From Aradus depressus (taxonomy: Eukaryota; Arthropoda; Insecta; Hemiptera; Aradidae), in NCBI GenBank assembly GCA_963662175.1, contig OY759216.1, positions 45,897,087 through 45,961,086 of the forward strand: 64,000 bases of DNA, read 5' to 3'. Position numbers and translations under genes: made by a program. The notes under the pieces were generated by a model. It was not told where the DNA came from. It did no database searches and was given only the letters and a program-made list of their open reading frames with translations. Of the stretch, positions 52,396 to 62,989 are shown piece by piece (positions within the stretch are counted from its first letter, which is position 1; every line of letters starts with the position of its first letter).

Positions 52396-52540
52396 AGGAA
52401 TATGGGAATCGGAGGGCCTGCTGCAGACTAACTTTGGAATTAATCCCATACACATCTATAAATTACTTTCCTATTTCCAGACATTCACCAATCCTTCACA
52501 GTTGATACATTTGAAGAAATATTTTAGTAAGAAAAAATAA
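52001..52540 (+). CDS. ORF of 38-residue repeats with proline run
   Basis: A 179-codon ORF made of a 114-bp unit repeated about three times (period seen at 52071, 52185 and 52299). The unit reads SSKSAGPAENSDIITAVPWV then FSLEQHGNRRACCRL. Because 114 is a multiple of three the frame survives; the opposite strand is open too, so openness alone is weak evidence. The C46 tract encodes a run of about 15 prolines. No known domain. It may be a lineage-specific repeat protein or simply a minisatellite. Confidence 0.3.
52349..52394. repeat. C46 homopolymer
   Basis: The longest G/C homopolymer of the window, inside the fourth, incomplete 114-bp unit. Confidence 0.97.
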
Positions 52541-52605
52541 AGTTCAAACTGGTCACTAGCAGTTTTAAATATACTTGGAAGATACACGAAGTATGTATCT
52601 TTATA

Positions 52606-52768
52606 GAGGGCGCCGGTAGCTCAGAGGTAGCCTGCTAGGCTACTGAGCTCAAGATCGCGGGTTCGAAACGATCGGGTTCATGTCCACCCAGAGCGACGAA
52701 AGAACGCACTGGTTGTAGGCGATATGACCTCGTAGTTAAAGCTCGGACATGAGTCACAATAACGAAGT
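52606..52768 (+). mobile_element. SINE-A with large internal deletion
   Basis: Head GAGGGCGCCGGTAGCTCAGA and B box GGGTTCGAAAC join directly to GATCGGGTTCATGTCCACC and a GAGTCACAATAACGAAG tail; about 160 bp of body are missing. Confidence 0.9.
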
Positions 52769-52774
52769 GTATAT

Positions 52775-53485
52775 CTTTATAAGAATAGTCGTTGATGTCA
52801 TCATTCTCCTGTGGTCGTGTTGAGAGATATGGCGTAACGACGGGGCCTCCTTTCGTGTTGACCGAGATCACTATCTGAAATACAGGCTATCTTTTACTGT
52901 CTGGATTCAAAATTTTGAAAAATAACCACACAATACGGTAATTTATAGAAACGCGGAAATGTCTTAGACGAAACTTTTCAATTGCGCAATATGTCAAAGG
53001 CAATTTGGAGACAATTTGTCTTTTGATTTCATTGACTGCACATACTGTGGCAGATAGGAGGGTGTGGAGCTCGTCAAAAGGAATTGCTTCAGTCCCCAGA
53101 GGATGGGGAATCGTCTGTTCGTTTGGAGCTCATTGTTCGCACTCACTCCATGATGTAACGTGCCCACCCCCAGATGTGGAAGAGCCTCCAGATGAGCAGG
53201 AGGACACTCTGGATGACTATAGTCTAGGTTGGTTAGATAACCCCGGGGAAAGTGTTTAGACTAATGGAGGTGGAGAGTCCCAAAGGTGAAACAGGACGTG
53301 TGCCCCCAGATCCGGCTTGGGACAAACACAACCACCTCCTCCCATATGTAACCATGTCCGCCCTTGCTCTTGGCGTCTCCAGTCTGCTTACTGGAGAAAT
53401 CGTCAACATATTTGACTTTGTTTCAGATCTTTTTTTCTAGCTGGGATAACAGCATCTTTAAAAAATGTTGTCAGTGAATCAACGA
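52775..53485. other. Unassigned, GC-richer low-copy stretch
   Basis: Between about 52930 and 53450 composition is higher in GC and codon-like. ORFs at 53005-53259 and 53252-53440 overlap by 8 bases in different frames (EEPPDEQEDTLDDYSLGWLD; LPYVTMSALALGVSSLL). A third frame gives FNCAICQRQFGD and IDCTYCGR, a possible double CxxC. No family recognised; it may be a decayed coding sequence. Confidence 0.3.
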
Positions 53486-53490
53486 CGAAT

Positions 53491-53895
53491 AATGATTTTT
53501 ATGACTCATGCCCAGACTCTAACTATAAGATCATATCTAGCTCTGGTGGACATGAGCACGTCTCCACTGTGCTAGTCCTGAATTTCTTATACCCAGGTTT
53601 AGTTACCCAGACTAACTCCGACATGACAAAACACAGGCACGGGACCATCGCTCGGATTTTTTATTTGAGTCCTCTTTGATCCCCTCCTGGTAATCCTAAC
53701 GAACATTCTGGTTACACATATAAAATTTCGCGTCGAACATGAAATACCACATATCGCTGGGAAGTAATATGTTTCAAAAAAGTCGTTAGTGAATCAACGA
53801 TGAATAATAGTTTTTGAGACTCAATTTTAACTAGAGTTTACCTAGGGTAGGGCATTTTTAATAATCGGGATCATCGCTTAACGACCCATCCGACA
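53491..53895 (-). mobile_element. Two degraded SINE-A pieces around a Rep-R fragment
   Basis: ATGACTCATGCCCAGACTCT with GGTGGACATGAGCACG (to about 53655), then Rep-R-like ACACATATAAAATTTCGCG, then TACCTAGGGTAGGGC and ATCATCGCTTAACGACCC. Confidence 0.65.
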
Positions 53896-53899
53896 AAAA

Positions 53900-54355
53900 A
53901 TCATTATAAAAATATATTTTTAAATACAACATTTTTAAACTTTGCCTTCGTTTGATGTTGGATTATTTTACTCTCCAAATTATCATGAGGCCCATCAAAT
54001 ACTAAATATCTTTTAAGATAATAATTTATTACATGAGACAGCATTTTGTTTATTTATTTATTTTTGAAGCGCCTCATATTTTTGAACAACCTGGTCATCA
54101 GCGCCTGATGTTTTAATTTAACTAAATTACTTTAAATCTCAAGTCATCGTAATTATTAAACTTAAACTTCCAGTAATTTACATTAAAGATTACTATTCCA
54201 GTTACCTAATACTTGTGTCAAATTGTAATTTGTCATGAGTAACTACAGTAATGCCTCAAATTCGTGAGGGTAACGTTCTTGTTATCTCTTGACGAGTGTT
54301 GCGACCATTAATAAAATGAGAAAAATGAGAATTTGGTTTTTCTGGTTAAACTAGG
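53900..54355. other. No gene recognised
   Basis: AT-rich spacer. Confidence 0.4.
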
Positions 54356-54359
54356 CAAG

Positions 54360-54790
54360 AATGATTTTCAGCCACATCGGGAAATGGGGAGGGTGGAGAA
54401 GGGTTTATACAAAAAAAAATTTAAAATCAAAACCCCGTAGGAACGACACCTATTAATTTTCCACGGTATCGGCCGAAGAAAGGGGAGGGACAGAGGAAGG
54501 GATGCACTTCAATTACAGCCGATGTAATGAATGTATCGAAGGGGGAATTTAAATTCAAAACCTAGTAAAGATGGCGGTCTGTCTATTAATTTTCTGTGAA
54601 ATCGGTCGAAGGAAAGTTGGGCAACAAAGGGGGCTCAAAAACTCCAATTCTTGTCGGTTTAATGTATGTATCGACACAAAATTTAGTATGAGAATTGAAG
54701 AGCCCCTTTATGTAAGAAAAAAAAATGAAATTCCTGTGATAACTAAAAATCGAATTTTTTGACAGATTTCATAAATGAGTGGTGAAATAG
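54360..54790 (+). repeat. Rep-R, two to three units
   Basis: CAAAACCCCGTAGGAACGAC, GCCGATGTAATGAATGTATC, AACCTAGTAAAGATGGCGG and GTATCGACACAAAATTTAGT in + order. Confidence 0.75.
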
Positions 54791-54827
54791 CTGGAGGAAG
54801 GAGAGGAAAATGTAAGGAAAATACTGA

Positions 54828-55175
54828 ACAATAATCCGTCTTAAACGTGGATGAGGAAACGTTCAGATGTTCGTCAATAAAAAATTGGATAATGCTCAAC
54901 TACCTGAACAACAAAAAAAATAAATATTAACCATAAAAATACTGGTCTTAGACGTGGATGAGGATACCTGAAACGTTCAGATGCTCGTCAATAAAAAATT
55001 GGATAATGCTCAACTATCTGAACAACGGAAAAAATAAATATTAACCATAAAAATATTGGTCTTTGACGTGGATGAGGATACCTGAAACGTTCAGATGCTC
55101 GTCAATAAAGAAATTGAAAATACTCAACTATCTGAACAACGGAAAAAATAAATACTGACCATAAAAATGTCGGGG
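54828..55175. repeat. About 114-bp tandem array, three units
   Basis: ACGTGGATGAGGA recurs at 54845, 54952 and 55066 and AAACGTTCAGATG with it; units are highly similar (CTCGTCAATAAAAAATTGGA, CTGAACAACGGAAAAAATAA). Confidence 0.9.
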
Positions 55176-55179
55176 GGGA

Positions 55180-55545
55180 GGGGGGGTAATCAAACTACAC
55201 CAGAGGTTGCTTTATCCTCCTTTGGCGTCCTTCAAAACTTCTTTAAGACTAAAGTAGCTAATAACACGGTTTTGAATGTTTTTTTTTTCCATTTCACGAT
55301 TTTATTGAAGAAAACAAATAAAAACCCAAATTAGCAATTACAGAAGACGATGTTTGCAACTTAGGTTTAATAAATGCATAGGAATTCTTCACTGACGTTA
55401 AGCTAAATCAGGCGTGATAATTGAATGCCGAAACAAAATTAGTAATAGTGTGCCTTACGTCATTCTCTGGAAACGTGAATCATGAGAAGTACAACGAGTT
55501 CCACTGGCGTCCTTCATCAATCGTTTTACTTCCCCAGATTTGGGA
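55180..55545. other. No gene recognised
   Basis: Nothing assigned beyond short G-runs near 55170-55190. Confidence 0.4.
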
Positions 55546-55547
55546 AG

Positions 55548-56350
55548 TTATGTAATCGGTCAGAAATTCGATGTTCAGTTTTCACCGGAATTTCATATTT
55601 TCTAACCCCTTGAATTCAAAAATAAAAAAAAAATAAAATTGTTGAGCAATTACCAGCAGGAATAGAGAATTTAAATTCAAAATCGGTAGTTATTAAGATT
55701 TTTGCGTGAGCTGCCCTCTGATCCCCTCTTCACTTTTGCCGATTCCGCCAGTTGTCCTTTAACCGCTGTGCTATGTGGGTGGGATGAACCACCGATGATG
55801 ACGCTGTTGCGTTGAAAACTGGTTCTGGTCAAAATACACATATAAAATGTTGTGTCATAACATTCATTCTATCGGGATTATCACGTCACAGACCCACAGA
55901 CAGAGGATACAAAGAAAGACAGGACTTCTGTTTCATATTTTTAACCAGGAAGTCAAAAAACATCAAAGTCCAGTAAAAACGTCAAATAGACCGATTCCAT
56001 GACTTTTCTTATTCTTCCTATGGCTAGGGTAGTGTCTGTCTGTGCACTCGATAACTCTCGATATAATGAATACATCGACAGAAAATTGTACACGATTATG
56101 CAGAAACCCATAAGGATGACACCTATTGATTTTCAGCCAAATCGGCCAAAGAAAAACAGGGGAGGGTCTCTAATAACTACAGATGTAATGAACATCTCGA
56201 CACGAATTTTAGTGAGAGGATTCAGACATTCCTGTGTGTCAACTATTGAATGTTACTGAGTATAATGGTATATTGGGTTTAGAGAGAGAGAGAGAGCGGA
56301 AACTTAATTGATTAATTTGTGCTTGGGACGTACACAGCCGGTGATTCACC
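55548..56350 (+). repeat. Rep-R copies around a foldback derivative
   Basis: Starts GGGAAGTTATGTAATCGGTC and AGAAATTCGATGTTCAG. At 55745-55832 sits a deleted form of the 34.0-34.4 kb inverted-repeat element (TTTAACCGCTGTGCTATGTG joined to GAACCACCGATGATGACGCT). Rep-R resumes and ends GGACGTACACAGCCGGTG and ATTCACCGACGACTTTT. Confidence 0.75.
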
Positions 56351-56423
56351 GACGACTTTTAAACATTTATTCCACTACTAAGCTCTCGGCTATTGAAATC
56401 TTGGGAACATACATAGGTATAGT

Positions 56424-56748
56424 TAGTTATTATGCCCGGTTTTTAACTACCGAGGTCATATCGCCTACTACCAGAGCGCTCTTTCGTCACTCTGGTGGAC
56501 ATGAGCCCGACTCTACTGTGGGAGTCCTAAATTTTGCCTACCCTAAATTTTTATTCACCTAGGGTAGGAGTTTTTAACGAGTACATGACATCGTACAGGC
56601 TCGGGACCATCGATTAACGTCCCATACTGAAGGACGGCGTGCTTAAGTTTATTTTACCTCTCAGATAAAATAAGCTAAGGGCCTCGGCCGGGTTTCGAAC
56701 CCATGACCTTGGGCAAGCAAGAATACCACTGAGGTACCGGCGCCCTCA
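56424..56748 (-). mobile_element. SINE-A, near full length
   Basis: From TAGTTATTATGCCCGG to GGTACCGGCGCCCTC. The tail is TTAGTTATTA type rather than TTAGG type; about 14 bases of the head are lost. Confidence 0.92.
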
Positions 56749-56754
56749 GTATAT

Positions 56755-57485
56755 ATATACGTATATAGAAGAGGAGAGGGGGTAGCAGACAGTATTTTAT
56801 GCATTCCGATCAACGGATGCATAAAGCATCCAGCTGACCAAGGTCAAGGTCTGGCACTGCACTTTCACTCGGCAAGTTATCAACTCGACATAGTCAACTT
56901 AAATACTTCACTTAACTTTCCACTTAATAAGAAGGAAAGAAATGAAATCATGTTACAATAACTACCGGATAATAACCAATAATTATATGTTTGAATAATT
57001 GACAATGGTTCACTTTCTTTTCAATTCTATAATTCTATGGTTTAAATAATGTGTCTCGTGTAGTTAATAAGCGTTTTATTAATATTAAACAAAATTAATT
57101 TTACTTTGTTCCTTTTGATTCCCAAGCAAGGGGATTAGGATTTCTGAAATGATCTCCCCTACGATCCTACCCTTTCCCGGGATTATACAGCTCTGGATAA
57201 AATAAAATAAAATAAAATAAAAAATAAAATAGCTTTATTGACCTTCTTTTAGAACAAAAGCCTCTCCTTTTGGAGGTTTTGAGTCTAGTGCTCTTTCAAC
57301 AGAAGAAATCAGAAAAGCAATCCGAAACAAAATCAGAAAATCAATTTTAAAATGAATGAAAAAAATGGAAAAAAAGGAAAATGAATAGTTGACCATGCTG
57401 GATTACCCAATAGGCCGGACTAGGCCATGGCCCCCGTAAAAATCGAAAATGGATTAACACTTCTGTTAAATCGAAGTTTCCATTA
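56755..57485. other. No gene recognised
   Basis: A short AAAAT microsatellite (about 57197-57230) and unassigned AT-rich sequence. Confidence 0.4.
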
Positions 57486-57492
57486 AAACCCC

Positions 57493-57710
57493 AGTTCACT
57501 CATTCTGAACTTTACGAAATTTTGATTCGAGATAATCTGGCAACTGTTTTTCCAAACGTTGAAATTGCTCTTCGCATTTTTTTTAACGCTCATGATAACA
57601 AATTGTTCTGCAGAGCGCTCTTTTTTAAAATTAAAACGAATCAAAAGCTAGCAAAGAAGCATTCCTATTCGCTTAATCCGGCACTGCTAGTTGACATTGA
57701 ATTTTAACGA
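57493..57710 (+). pseudogene. hAT transposase C-terminal dimerisation region
   Basis: First frame: QFTHSELYEILIRDNLATVF then PNVEIALRIFF. After a +1 shift at about 57585 the next frame reads ITNCSAERSFLKLKRIKS and a stop. FPNVEIALRI ... TNCSAERSFSKLKRIK is the conserved hAT-family dimerisation segment (the AERSF box), also seen in ZMYM-like proteins derived from hAT. No TIRs were located nearby, so this is a fragment. Confidence 0.85.
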
Positions 57711-57839
57711 TTGTTCCTAAATTAAACTATTTCTTAAGTAAAACTGTTACTTCTTGAATAAAGATAAAATAAAAATAAAAGTAAAAATGAAAGTTATTTC
57801 TTAAATAATACTGTAACACATTAGTTCCATCTTTCTCTG

Positions 57840-58010
57840 CTCCTAGCCACTGTGCACCATCCATCGCCTATTCTCTCCACTATCTCGTCCCTCCACCGCA
57901 GTCCTGGTCTTCCTTTTCCTCTTCTTCTGTCTCTAGGAATGCACTCCGTGCAGACTTTAGCCCATCGTCGAGAATGTCACATGCCCGGCCCATCTCCACT
58001 TAGAGCTCTG
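57840..58010 (-). pseudogene. RTE-type LINE C-terminal fragment
   Basis: The minus strand gives SSKWRWAGHVTFSTMG, then after a frame change RDRRRGKGRPGLRWRDEIVE and RIGDGWCTVARSRER. KW-WAGH ... GRP-RW-D ... W---A--R is the familiar end of RTE-like and related LINE proteins. Joined directly to Rep-R at one side. Confidence 0.78.
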
Positions 58011-58014
58011 AATA

Positions 58015-58215
58015 CACATACACAATTTCTTGACGATACATTCATTCTACACGGGAGTTATGGTATTCACAGATGGTAATTCAAATAGGACATTTTTCTT
58101 TTCATTTTTGGAAACAGGAGATCGGAAAACATGAAAATCTAATGAAAACTAAATATCAAATTTCTGAAATACATAACGTCCCCTATACTTTGTAAAGCTG
58201 AGAAAGTAAAAGAAA
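58015..58215 (-). repeat. Rep-R end
   Basis: TGACGATACATTCATTCTAC, GGAGTTATGGTATTCACAG, ACATGAAAATCTAATGAAAA and TTTGTAAAGCTGAGAAAGT. Confidence 0.72.
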
Positions 58216-58224
58216 TAAAAACAT

Positions 58225-58319
58225 AATAAAATAATAATATTTATTTCCGTTAAACCAAAACATGGTATAATAGGACACGTCATAAGAATGTAGATATTAT
58301 ACATAAACAGATATTAACT
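58225..58319 (-). mobile_element. LINE 3' end, TTA-tailed family
   Basis: Minus strand GACGTGTCCTATTATACCAT and GGTTTAACGGAAATAAATAT, then TTATTATTTTA. SINE-A has inserted next to it. Confidence 0.65.
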
Positions 58320-58333
58320 CTTAGAGTCTGACA

Positions 58334-58649
58334 GAGGGCGCCGGTAGCCAGTGGTAAGCGCGCTTGACTTCTGAGCTCAAGGTCGTGGGTTCGTAACCGT
58401 TTATTTTATCTGGGAGGTAAAATAAACTTAAGCACGCCGTCCTTCGGATGCCGGAGCCTGTACGATGTCAGGTACTCGTTAAAGACCCCTACCCTAGATG
58501 AATAAAAATTTAGGGTAGGCAAAATTTAGGACTCCCACAGTAGAGTCGGGCTCATGTCCACCAGAGTGACGAAAGAGCGCTCTGGTAGTAGGCGATATGA
58601 CCTCGTAGTTAAAGCCCGGGCATGAATCATAAAACCTAACCTAACCTAA
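58334..58649 (+). mobile_element. SINE-A with exact 14-bp target duplication
   Basis: CTTAGAGTCTGACA on both sides (58320-58333, 58650-58663). Three CCTAA-type units close the element. Small losses in the head (TAGCCAGTGG, GGGTTCGTAACC) would weaken both promoter boxes. Confidence 0.95.
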
Positions 58650-58669
58650 CTTAGAGTCTGACAAACATG

Positions 58670-58845
58670 TGTTAGTAATAACAATACTATTAAAAATAAA
58701 ATAAAATAAATAAATAAATACTTGAAAATATATGAGTAAAAAAATAATAATATTAATTATATATTACACGTTATATATATTATTAAAATAATATTTGTTA
58801 ATAACTTTTCCGGAAGTGGCTATCACGATGATTTTAACTCCCTAG
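58670..58845. other. No gene; AAATA-rich sequence
   Basis: AT-rich simple sequence only. Confidence 0.45.
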
Positions 58846-58849
58846 GTAT

Positions 58850-59165
58850 AACAAGGTTATGTAGTTACGAAATCGGTCCGAAATTCTATGTTAATTCCCA
58901 ATGTTTTCATGAAATTTCTGGGATTTTATGTTTTATAACCCTCTGCCAAAAATGAAAAAAAAAAAATATATATATATATCCTGGCTATTCGTGTGTCCTT
59001 GAACACGATAACTCCCGATAGAATAAATATTATTTATTAATAACACAAAAAACCCTGTTGAACACGAAATTGTATATGCAATTTTTTTCTTTCGATTTGG
59101 CTTAAAATTAATAGTTTTTTTATTCATGGGTTTCTGGATATACGTATAAAATTTAGTGTCGATAC
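58850..59165. repeat. Rep-R, rearranged
   Basis: ACGAAATCGGTCCGAAATTC and CGATAACTCCCGATAGAATA in + order, then a minus-type TTTCGATTTGGCTTAAAATT and TTTAGTGTCGATACAG. Confidence 0.65.
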
Positions 59166-59171
59166 AGTTAA

Positions 59172-59397
59172 TTAGTTATTATGAATCATGCCTGGTTAAC
59201 TACAAGGTCATACCGAGCCCGACTCAACTATGGGAGTCTTTAATTCTTTAACGAGTACCTGACATCAGGACCATCGGATAATATCCCATCCGAAGGACGG
59301 CGTGCTTAAGTTTTTTTGTTTACCTCTCAGATAAAATAAACTAAAGGCGGGGTTTCGAACCCGCGATCATGAGCTCAGTAAGCAAACACGCGCCCCC
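59172..59397 (-). mobile_element. SINE-A, degraded
   Basis: TTATTATGAATCATGCCTGG, CCCGACTCAACTATGGGAGT and GGGTTTCGAACCCGCGATCA; several internal deletions. Confidence 0.85.
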
Positions 59398-59439
59398 TAG
59401 TGTCAATATAGTCATTCTAGGAATTACTGTGTAAGACAC

Positions 59440-59616
59440 AACATATGTCGTGTCAAACAGACAGGATGTTTTTTTTTTCCTTTTTTGGAATGTAGTCGGA
59501 AAACAAGGAGTTCCGGTGAAAACTCGACTTCGAATTACTGACCTATTATATAACTTCCTCTATACTTCGTACAAAGGAAAAATAAATGTTTATCCCCCCC
59601 CCCCCCCCCCCCCCCC
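59440..59616 (-). repeat. Rep-R end followed by C23
   Basis: AGTTCCGGTGAAAACTCGAC, ATAACTTCCTCTATACTTCG and, at 59594-59616, 23 C followed by further pyrimidines. Confidence 0.75.
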
Positions 59617-59809
59617 TCCCCTTCCCCTCCCCCTAACCATGATATCCAACATGATTTTGTAACGCCAAATAACTAACAGTCGACTTTCCCGTCGACATCA
59701 ATTTAACTAGTACGTACTAATTAAAAAGAAAATAAGATCCTTAGAACTAGTAATTATTTAAATCATGGTACTAGGACATGTGGGTAGACAGATAGAGGTG
59801 TACTAAGGT

Positions 59810-59965
59810 TTTATAACTCAAGTGGAAATTTCATTATTTTCAGTTAAATCGGCCAAAGGGAAGGGGGAGGGATTAGGGAGGAGGCTTAACAAAAACAATC
59901 TAATAACTGTCGATGTAATGAATGTATCGACACAAAATTTAGTATGAGAATAGTGGCATACTAAA
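59810..59965 (+). repeat. Rep-R fragment
   Basis: TTAAATCGGCCAAAGGGAAG, TAATAACTGTCGATGTAATG and TATCGACACAAAATTTAGTA. Confidence 0.75.
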
Positions 59966-59974
59966 GTAAAAAGA

Positions 59975-60240
59975 GTGGTATTATGCTTGCTTGCCTTCTG
60001 AGCTCAAGATCGTGGGTTCGAAACTCGACCGAGATCCTTAGTTTGTTTTATCTAAGAGGTAAAATAAACTTAAGCAAGCCATCCTTCGAATGGGACATTA
60101 AGCGATGGTCCCGAGCCTGTACGATGTCAGGTACGCGTTAAAGACCTCTGCCCTAGGTTAATAAAAATTTAGTGTAGGCAAAATTTAGGACTCCCACAGT
60201 AGAGTCGGACTCATGTCCACCAGAGTGATAATAACTAACT
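59975..60240 (+). mobile_element. SINE-A, head and tail shortened
   Basis: GTGGTATTATGCTTGCTTGC to GTCCACCAGAGTGATAATAA; the stretch between AGAGTGA and the AATAACTAACT tail is deleted. Confidence 0.9.
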
Positions 60241-60244
60241 GAAT

Positions 60245-60365
60245 GTCTAAGATGGAATTTTAGCCCAAAAAGTCTATTGGATTTGGAGGGAGAGCAAAAA
60301 CATAATTTAAATAATTCGTGATGGGGAAGTACATAGCCGGTGATTCTCCGACGATTTTTTTTTCC
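60245..60365 (+). repeat. Rep-R end
   Basis: TTTGGAGGGAGAGCAAAAAC, GGGGAAGTACATAGCCGGTG and ATTCTCCGACGATTTTT. Confidence 0.72.
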
Positions 60366-60369
60366 TCAT

Positions 60370-60960
60370 TTGTAAAAATGGAAATTTTACACACATAACA
60401 AGCGGATATGTATGTATGTATCGGATTTTGAGAAAGTAGACATTTGAGTTCTGACCACTGGAGATACAGTTACACTGGCTAGGAATGTTACCTGGCCGGT
60501 CGGCCCGCCAGCGTCTTACTCCGAACAACATTAGCAAATCAAACCCAACATCAAGTGACGATTTTTTTTTTTTTTTGTATTAGTTCACCATCAGATAAAA
60601 TGTAGTTTTAGGTTGCAAAAATTTGTGAAACTGCACCCTGGAAAAATTATCAGACTGAAAACAATTACATATATTGGAGAAACATTTCTGGAGAGATCAA
60701 AGAGCGCTCTGATAGTAAATGGCCTCTTATATTTCCAACATCTTAATTATGCTTCTGTAAAAAAGTATTTCCAAAATATCTCACTGTATATGTTTAATAT
60801 TACTTATAATTATTGAAAATATTAGAAATCATTGTAAAAATACCGTTTTTTCTCTTCATCGTGGTTTTTTGGTTCAAAAATGTATGTTTTTATAGACCGT
60901 TTCTATTTGGATAAACAATTGGAGGTTAATTAGTTATCGATATATTTAAAAACAGTTTTT
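60370..60960. other. No gene recognised
   Basis: ORFs of 76 (minus) and 67 (plus) codons without motifs. Confidence 0.4.
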
Positions 60961-60965
60961 TTTAG

Positions 60966-61313
60966 GTTAGGTTAGGTTTTATGACTCATGCCCGGGCTTT
61001 AACTACGAGGTCATATCGCCTACTACCAGAGCGCTCTTTCGTCACTCTGGTGGACATGCGTCCGACTCTACCGTGGGAGTCCTAAATTTTGCCTACCCTA
61101 AATTTTTATTCATCTAGGGTAGGGGTCTTTAACGAGTACCTGACATCGTACAGGCTCGAGACCATCGCTTAACGTCCCATCCGAAGGACGGCGTGCTTAA
61201 GTTTATTTTACCTCCCAGATAAAATAAACTAAGGGCCTCGGTCGGGCTACGAACCCACGACCTTGAGCTCAGAAGGCAAGCACGCATACCACTGAGCTAC
61301 CGGCGCCCCCTCA
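60966..61313 (-). mobile_element. SINE-A, full length
   Basis: GGTTAGGTTAGGTTTTATGA to ACCGGCGCCCCCTC. T-rich flanks on both sides (TTTTTTTA / ATTTTTTTTTTA) suggest a duplication in a T-run that cannot be fixed exactly. Confidence 0.94.
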
Positions 61314-61359
61314 TTTTTTTTTTATATATCATCAATTATTTGGATTTTTATATTTAGAT

Positions 61360-61460
61360 TTATCATTTTAATATGTGAAATTCCATTGAAAACTCAGGAT
61401 CGAATTTGTGATCGAATGCATAATTTCCCCTATACTTTGTATAGCTGAGGAAGTAAAAAA
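61360..61460 (-). repeat. Rep-R end
   Basis: AATTCCATTGAAAACTCAGG-like sequence, then CCCCTATACTTTGTATAGCT and GAGGAAGTAAA. Confidence 0.6.
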
Positions 61461-61609
61461 AAAATTAATAATTCCCAATAACAGTCAATCAGTTTCTCAC
61501 TGATTGTAACACCAGTGAATTTTCCATTTCCACCAAATAATACTATAAATCAATTTAATGAAAACAACATAAAATTTCCTTTATAAATGTTTCATTTCTG
61601 TTTCTCCTT

Positions 61610-61960
61610 GAACGAACCCGGACGAGTCGCAATAACTTTTTAACTATACAATGATTATACATATATACAATATTAACAATATTTTTTTATAATCAAATGT
61701 GTATCCAGAACCCCATCAGGACGACACATTGATTTTCAGCCAAATCAGCCAAAAGATAAAAGTAGATTGAAAGGGGGGGGGGGGGGGGGGGGCAACAAAA
61801 AAGTATCGACACGAATTTTTGTATGTAAATCCAAAATCATAGGGACGAAAATGTTCAATAAAATCTGCCAAAAATCGGTATATTGATTGTAGAAGGAGAG
61901 CGAAAGATTAGATTAATTTGCGCTGGGGAAGTACATTGCCGGTGAATCGTATATGATTTT
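61610..61960 (+). repeat. Rep-R copy with G20
   Basis: CCAGAACCCCATCAGGACGA, CAAATCAGCCAAAAG, G20 at 61773-61792 in place of the usual GGGGGGATCAGAGG, then AGAAGGAGAGCGAAAG and GGGGAAGTACATTGCCGGTG. Confidence 0.8.
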
Positions 61961-61964
61961 AATT

Positions 61965-62380
61965 TTTTTTTTTATTTTGTGCAAAATACGAAAAAAAAAA
62001 ACTGATACCTGAAGTTATCTAGGACACCAGAACAAAGAGCAATGATAAAAGACAAATATTTAAACAACCGCATGGAATGTCAGTATGCAAAATATTTATT
62101 CTGGCTCAAGGTGAATTAAGAATTGAAAAAAAAATAAGAATGTTAATTATTCTTTTAGATAAGACAAGTGGCATTTCGTAACGGCAATAAAAATTCTTTT
62201 TATGGGCAGGATTTTTTTTTTTTTTTTTATTTCGAGTAGTTAAAAATTAAAATTTTAAATAAAATGTGAAGGAATAAAAGACTTGGTGGTAATAATATCT
62301 GATATTTGACTTTGAATTACAGTGCTTAGGCATTTTCAATACATGCACTAAATCTGTGCCCTGCGCAACATATGCCCTTT
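61965..62380. other. No gene recognised
   Basis: AT-rich spacer. Confidence 0.4.
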
Positions 62381-62384
62381 TATA

Positions 62385-62985
62385 CTTAATATGGTTTTTG
62401 AGTTGAATCTCCCAACTCGCATTCCCCACTTATCTTTAGCCGAGTTCGGGGAAAATAATATGTGTGATCTTTATGGGATTCTGAATTTACTAATGGAAGA
62501 CATTTCTTTTCGATACATTCATTACCTTGGTAGTTATTCTCTTTTGTGTTATGCCCCACCTCTCTCAACTATCCCAACTTGCTTTTCGTCGGTTTATCTG
62601 CAAAATTGATAGGTCTCGCGTCCTAATAGGGTTTTAGGATTCATTTATAAAATTTAGTGTCGATACATTTATTACATCGGCAGTTTTTCCCATGGAACTG
62701 TGTTTCAGTATATTCATTCAATGGCAGTTATAACAGTTTTGGTCTAAAGCCCTTACCCTTTGATCCATTTGACTGAAAATTAATAGATGGCGTCCTTATA
62801 GGGTTCTACGCATATAACGTTTCCTATCGATACATTCATTCTATCGAGAGTTATCGTGTCCACAAACACACATAGACAGGCGGATAATTTATTTTTTTTT
62901 CATTATCGAAATCAAGGGTTTGGAAAAAAATTTGGTGAAAAACCAACATCGAATTTCTGAACGATTAAATTACTTCTATAGTGGA
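62385..62985 (-). repeat. Rep-R, three internal units
   Basis: CGATACATTCATTACCTTGG, CGATACATTTATTACATCGG and CGATACATTCATTCTATCGA are spaced about 150-165 bases; ends in CATCGAATTTCTGAACGATT. Confidence 0.82.
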
Positions 62986-62989
62986 GAAG

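Noticed and set aside
52030..52455. 141-codon minus ORF with a glycine run
   Set aside because: Mirror of the 114-bp repeat and C46 tract; no start context or motif favouring this strand.
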